This document shows positions 7,022 to 9,090 of a stretch of DNA of 9,090 bases, in pieces. The notes under the pieces are model-generated. The model was given only the letters and a program-made list of their open reading frames with translations, did no database searches and had not been told where the DNA came from. Position numbers and translations under genes: made by a program. The stretch spans positions 1 through 9,090 of the forward strand of contig JAYGED010000297.1 in NCBI GenBank assembly GCA_046582565.1, in the 5' to 3' direction. The DNA comes from JAYGED01 sp046582565. GTDB lineage: Bacteria > Pseudomonadota > Alphaproteobacteria > JAAXGF01. Within the stretch, counting starts at the first letter, position 1; each line of letters opens with the position of its first letter.

Positions 7022-8224
7022 TTATTTGTCGATGGTCGCCCCATAGTCGAGGGCGATCTTAGACATCTCGGTCAGATAATGATTCAGCAGGTTGGTCAGC
7101 TCTTCGGACTCCAGGCTGTCGGTGGTGCCTGCGAAATCGGCGATGTCGGAGAAGAAGACGGTAAGTTTCTTGCGTTCGGAGGCGATCTCGACTGATTGTT
7201 CGCCCGAGAAGATCGAGGCGTAGACCTGCGGCGAGAGGTATTTGGAGAGCTGGTTGGAGAGTGATTCCAGCATCTGATTCTTTTCGGCAACCTGCGTGCT
7301 GGCTTCCTCGGCCCGCCGCTTCGCCTTGAGGAGCGCCGCCTCGGCGTGCTTGCGCTCGGTGATATCGGTCTGGATGCTGACATTGCCGCCGGCGGCCGTC
7401 TTGCGGTCGCGGGTCAACAGCCAGCGGCCGTCGGTGAACTGGACCTCGACGCCTATAAAGGACAATCGTCCGACATCCGGCCTTTGCCTCTGTTGTCGCC
7501 ATTCGACGCGCCGCGGCTCGTAGGTCTCGCTCCCGCTACCGACTTTGCCTCGCTCGACATCGAGGCGGTCGAGTTCTTGCCAATGGACGCCGGGCGCTGC
7601 TTCGGTGTCGGAGTAGCCCCAGAAGTCCCGGAATGTCTTGTTGCACAGCACTAGCCGGTCGTCTGCGTCATACAGCACGAAGCCCTCCGAGATGTTCTCT
7701 ACGGCGTCCATCAGGCGTGCTTCCGCTTCTTCGGCTTGCTCTTGGACCTTACGAAGCGCCTCCTCGGACCGCTTGCGCTCGGTGATGTCGGTATAGGTGG
7801 TAACGAACCCGCCGCTCTCCACAGGATTGCCGATGACCTCCAACACGAGGCCGTCCGGCCGCACCCGTTCGAATTGGTGCGGCACGAACTGCCGGGCCAG
7901 TTCGACACGCTCGCTCACCTGCTCCTCGATATCTCCGGGACCATATTCGCCGCGCTCGGCATTGAAGCGGAGCCACTTCTCAATCGAATCGCCGATACTG
8001 AAGCGGTCGTCGGGCAGGTCGAGCAGCGAGAAGAACTTGGAGTTGAAGGCGACGGCGTTGAGGTCGGCATCGAACATGCTGATGCCCTGGTCCATGTTTT
8101 CCATCGTCGCCTCGAGCACCGCCTTCTGGTGCATCAGCCGCTCCTCGGCCCGCTTGAGTTCGGTGATGTCGGTCTGGATGCTGACGCTGCCGCCGGCCGC
8201 CGTCTCGCGATCACGGATCATCAC
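7022..8224 (-). pseudogene. Central fragment of the broken cyclase: end of PAS1, PAS2, PAS3, first half of cyclase domain
   Basis: This 400-residue open stretch starts inside PAS1 (DRETAAGGSVSIQTDITELK). PAS2 spans about 36-149 (GISMFDADLNAVAFNSKFF, ending TYTDITERK). A helical linker follows, then PAS3 at about 172-289 (GFVLYDADDRLVLCNKTF, ending QTDITERK), another heptad-like linker (290-325), and the start of a class III cyclase domain with the first metal-binding aspartate in FFSDIADF (Asp360). It ends at ATIDK, exactly where the family continues with an aromatic residue and GD. It therefore lacks the second metal-binding Asp and the Asn/Arg pair. If translated, it could at most be a PAS-only or dominant-negative dimer partner; this is speculation. 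The nominal start codons (GTG/ATG at 8224-8219) have no clear ribosome binding site. Confidence 0.65.
7357..7677 (-). repeat. Duplicated PAS module, copy in PAS3
   Basis: Bases 7357-7450 and 7551-7677 match 8161-8254 and 8285-8411, with about 86% identity in the first block and about 80% in the second by manual count. The spacing is a constant 804 bases in the first block and 734 in the second. The copies are direct repeats encoding the same PAS subtype (DDRL..CNKT, GVHW..LDRLD, QFTDGRW, QTDIT). The difference in spacing is 70 bases, all located between the two blocks. Confidence 0.8.
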
Positions 8225-8411
8225 CCAGCGGCCGTCGGTGAATTGGATCTCGATCGATTGCCTCTTTCGCCGATGACGGTGCTCCGCTCGATGTCGAGAC
8301 GGTCGAGGTCATCCCAATGTACGCCAAGCATCGCCTCGCTGTCGGAGTAGCCCCAGATGTCCTGGTATGTCTTGTTGCACAGCAGGAGCCGGTCGTCGGA
8401 GTCGTATACCG
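8161..8411 (-). repeat. Duplicated PAS module, copy in PAS1, lacking a net 70 bases
   Basis: This is the partner of the repeat in PAS3. Between the two matching blocks this copy has 30 bases (8255-8284) where the other has 100 (7451-7550). A net loss of 70 bases equals 23 codons plus one base, which is the size of slip needed to explain the frame change in PAS1. Confidence 0.75.
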
Positions 8412-8535
8412 GCGAGCCGCTTCCATGGGGTGCTTCGTTTGCGGCGGAGCGTTTTTCAAGCGTTTCGAGTTCGTCAATCAGTTGCGCCTTTGTCTTACGA
8501 CGGCGTTGCTCCCGGACTGTGGCTGTATTGGGCAT
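8221..8535 (-). pseudogene. N-terminal fragment of the broken cyclase: coiled coil plus PAS1
   Basis: This 104-residue open fragment has a basic start (REQRRRKTKAQLIDELETLE) and a PAS domain recognisable from YDSDDRLLLCNKTYQDIWGY to GVHWDDLDRLDIER. The frame then slips into NRSRSNSPTAAG and stops at 8221-8223. The sister domain PAS3 of the same gene shows what should follow: a loop and then QFTDGRW, which is present here in another frame. The first helix of the PAS fold also looks degenerate (SAANEAPHGSGSPVYD). Alone the fragment would be an incomplete PAS domain and probably has no function. Confidence 0.6.
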
Positions 8536-8631
8536 ATGCCTCTCCTCGCCAACCGACATTATCTTGGAGAAATCTTGTGGAATAAGACGTTACGACAACT
8601 TGGCGAGTCGAACCAATTCGTGAAGGTCCGC

Positions 8632-9075
8632 TTAGTGCTGAGCAGCAGAAGCTTTCTCTCCAAGGGGCCCCGGGCGGGATACCCGCCATGCCCAGTAGAT
8701 CAGGACAAGCTGGAACGGCAGCCGCAGCCATAACAGGACGGCCGGAATTTCAAAGCTGGCGGGCTGGATGTTCTGTACCGCCATGTTGAGGTTGGCGGGC
8801 AAGACAGCGAGGAAAAGTAAAATCAGGCAGACGCCGGATGCCTGCCTGGTTTTCGGCCATAACAGGCCCAGGCCGAATAGAATTTCAAAAATTCCGCTGA
8901 GATAGACAAGTTCCCGATGCAGGGGAAGATATGCTGGCATGATACTGACATAGGTGTCGGTGGCGACAAAATGCAGAACGCCCGCGAGGACCATCACCAA
9001 CGCAAGTGCAAGTCGCGAATAGGCCAGCTTTCCATCTCCCGCTTTCGGATCACCTCGAGGTGAATCGTAAATCAA
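8632..9075 (-). CDS. DoxX-like four-helix integral membrane protein, start uncertain
   Basis: About 147 residues are visible from a TTG at 9075. Four hydrophobic segments are apparent: about 21-39 (LALALVMVLAGVLHFVA), 55-73 (ELVYLSGIFEILFGLGLLW), 79-97 (ASGVCLILLFLAVLPANL) and 111-130 (PAVLLWLRLPFQLVLIYWAW). Hydrophilic ends flank them. The layout and the motifs AGVLHF, EILFGLGLL and LPANLNMAV fit the DoxX-like/DUF4870-type small membrane proteins; the function of most members is unknown. The TTG has no good ribosome binding site, and the frame is open through 9090 with no stop (residues FIALR before the TTG), so the true start may lie beyond the window. It is on the same strand as the cyclase remnant, 96 bases upstream of it, with no obvious terminator between them. 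Confidence 0.65.
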   Translation of the reverse strand: MIYDSPRGDPKAGDGKLAYSRLALALVMVLAGVLHFVATDTYVSIMPAYLPLHRELVYLSGIFEILFGLGLLWPKTRQASGVCLILLFLAVLPANLNMAVQNIQPASFEIPAVLLWLRLPFQLVLIYWAWRVSRPGPLGEKASAAQH

Positions 9076-9090
9076 CCGTAACGCTATGAA

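Larger units (their letters stand above)
6476..8535 (-). pseudogene. Broken PAS-PAS-PAS class III adenylate/guanylate cyclase gene
   Basis: Read end to end, this region encodes a single cytoplasmic sensor of about 686 residues: a short basic N-terminus with a predicted coiled coil (KTKAQLIDELETLEKR), three PAS domains joined by helical linkers ending in DIT(E)RK/ELK signatures, and a class III nucleotide cyclase domain. Intact relatives make cAMP or cGMP in response to a PAS-sensed signal. Two lesions interrupt it: a frame change near 8252-8262 in PAS1 and an in-frame TAA at 7022-7024 in the cyclase domain. The total length of 2060 bases is not a multiple of three. No membrane segment is seen. 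The ATG at 8535 is preferred over the one at 8559 because GAGGAG lies six bases upstream of it. The signals at the start look intact, so the decay appears recent. Sequencing error is possible, but two independent errors would be needed. Confidence 0.8.

Noticed and set aside
7022..7024. Stop-codon recoding (TAA read as Tyr) as a genome-wide feature
   Set aside because: TAA terminates the RTX gene and serB at sensible positions in this same window, and the cyclase carries a second independent lesion.
7736..8350. 204-residue plus-strand open frame across the PAS region
   Set aside because: It is antisense to clear PAS coding sequence and has no domain of its own.

Overview
This 9.1 kb window looks like a chromosomal segment from a GC-rich alphaproteobacterium, possibly Rhodospirillales-like. 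That placement rests on the protein style (AHAS large subunit, KARI and MiaA sequences), the serB/miaA/ilv neighbourhood, and a PAS-rich class III cyclase. It is an inference from recalled family features, not a database match.

Layout. (1) Positions 73-1084 hold a promoter-like pair and a small DUF4214-plus-RTX protein, probably exported by a type I system. (2) serB (phosphoserine phosphatase) is on the minus strand at 1081-1971. It shares a TTAA palindrome with the RTX gene, which supplies both stop codons, and a CATG palindrome with miaA, which supplies both start codons. (3) miaA (tRNA dimethylallyltransferase) is at 1970-2947. (4) A roughly 115-base gap before ilvB holds a candidate promoter and three partly overlapping inverted repeats, the last followed by a T-rich stretch, so it could be an attenuator-like leader. 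(5) ilvB-ilvN-ilvC (3064-6435) encode both acetohydroxyacid synthase subunits and ketol-acid reductoisomerase, the first two steps of valine/isoleucine synthesis; ilvB and ilvN overlap by ATGA. (6) On the minus strand, 8535-6476 is the remnant of one multi-PAS adenylate/guanylate cyclase gene. It is broken by a frameshift in its first PAS domain and by a single in-frame TAA in the cyclase domain. (7) A DoxX-like four-helix membrane protein lies at the right edge, its frame still open at the window end.

The core is ordinary biosynthetic housekeeping: serine, branched-chain amino acids and tRNA modification. I see no RNA genes, insertion sequences, CRISPR arrays or phage genes, and no gene-free stretch longer than about 140 bases. 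I found no convincing new multi-gene system. The points most worth a second look are the decaying cyclase with its duplicated PAS modules, the ilv leader, the shared start and stop palindromes around serB, and acidic-residue swaps (Asp to Glu) in the SerB and IlvB signature motifs.
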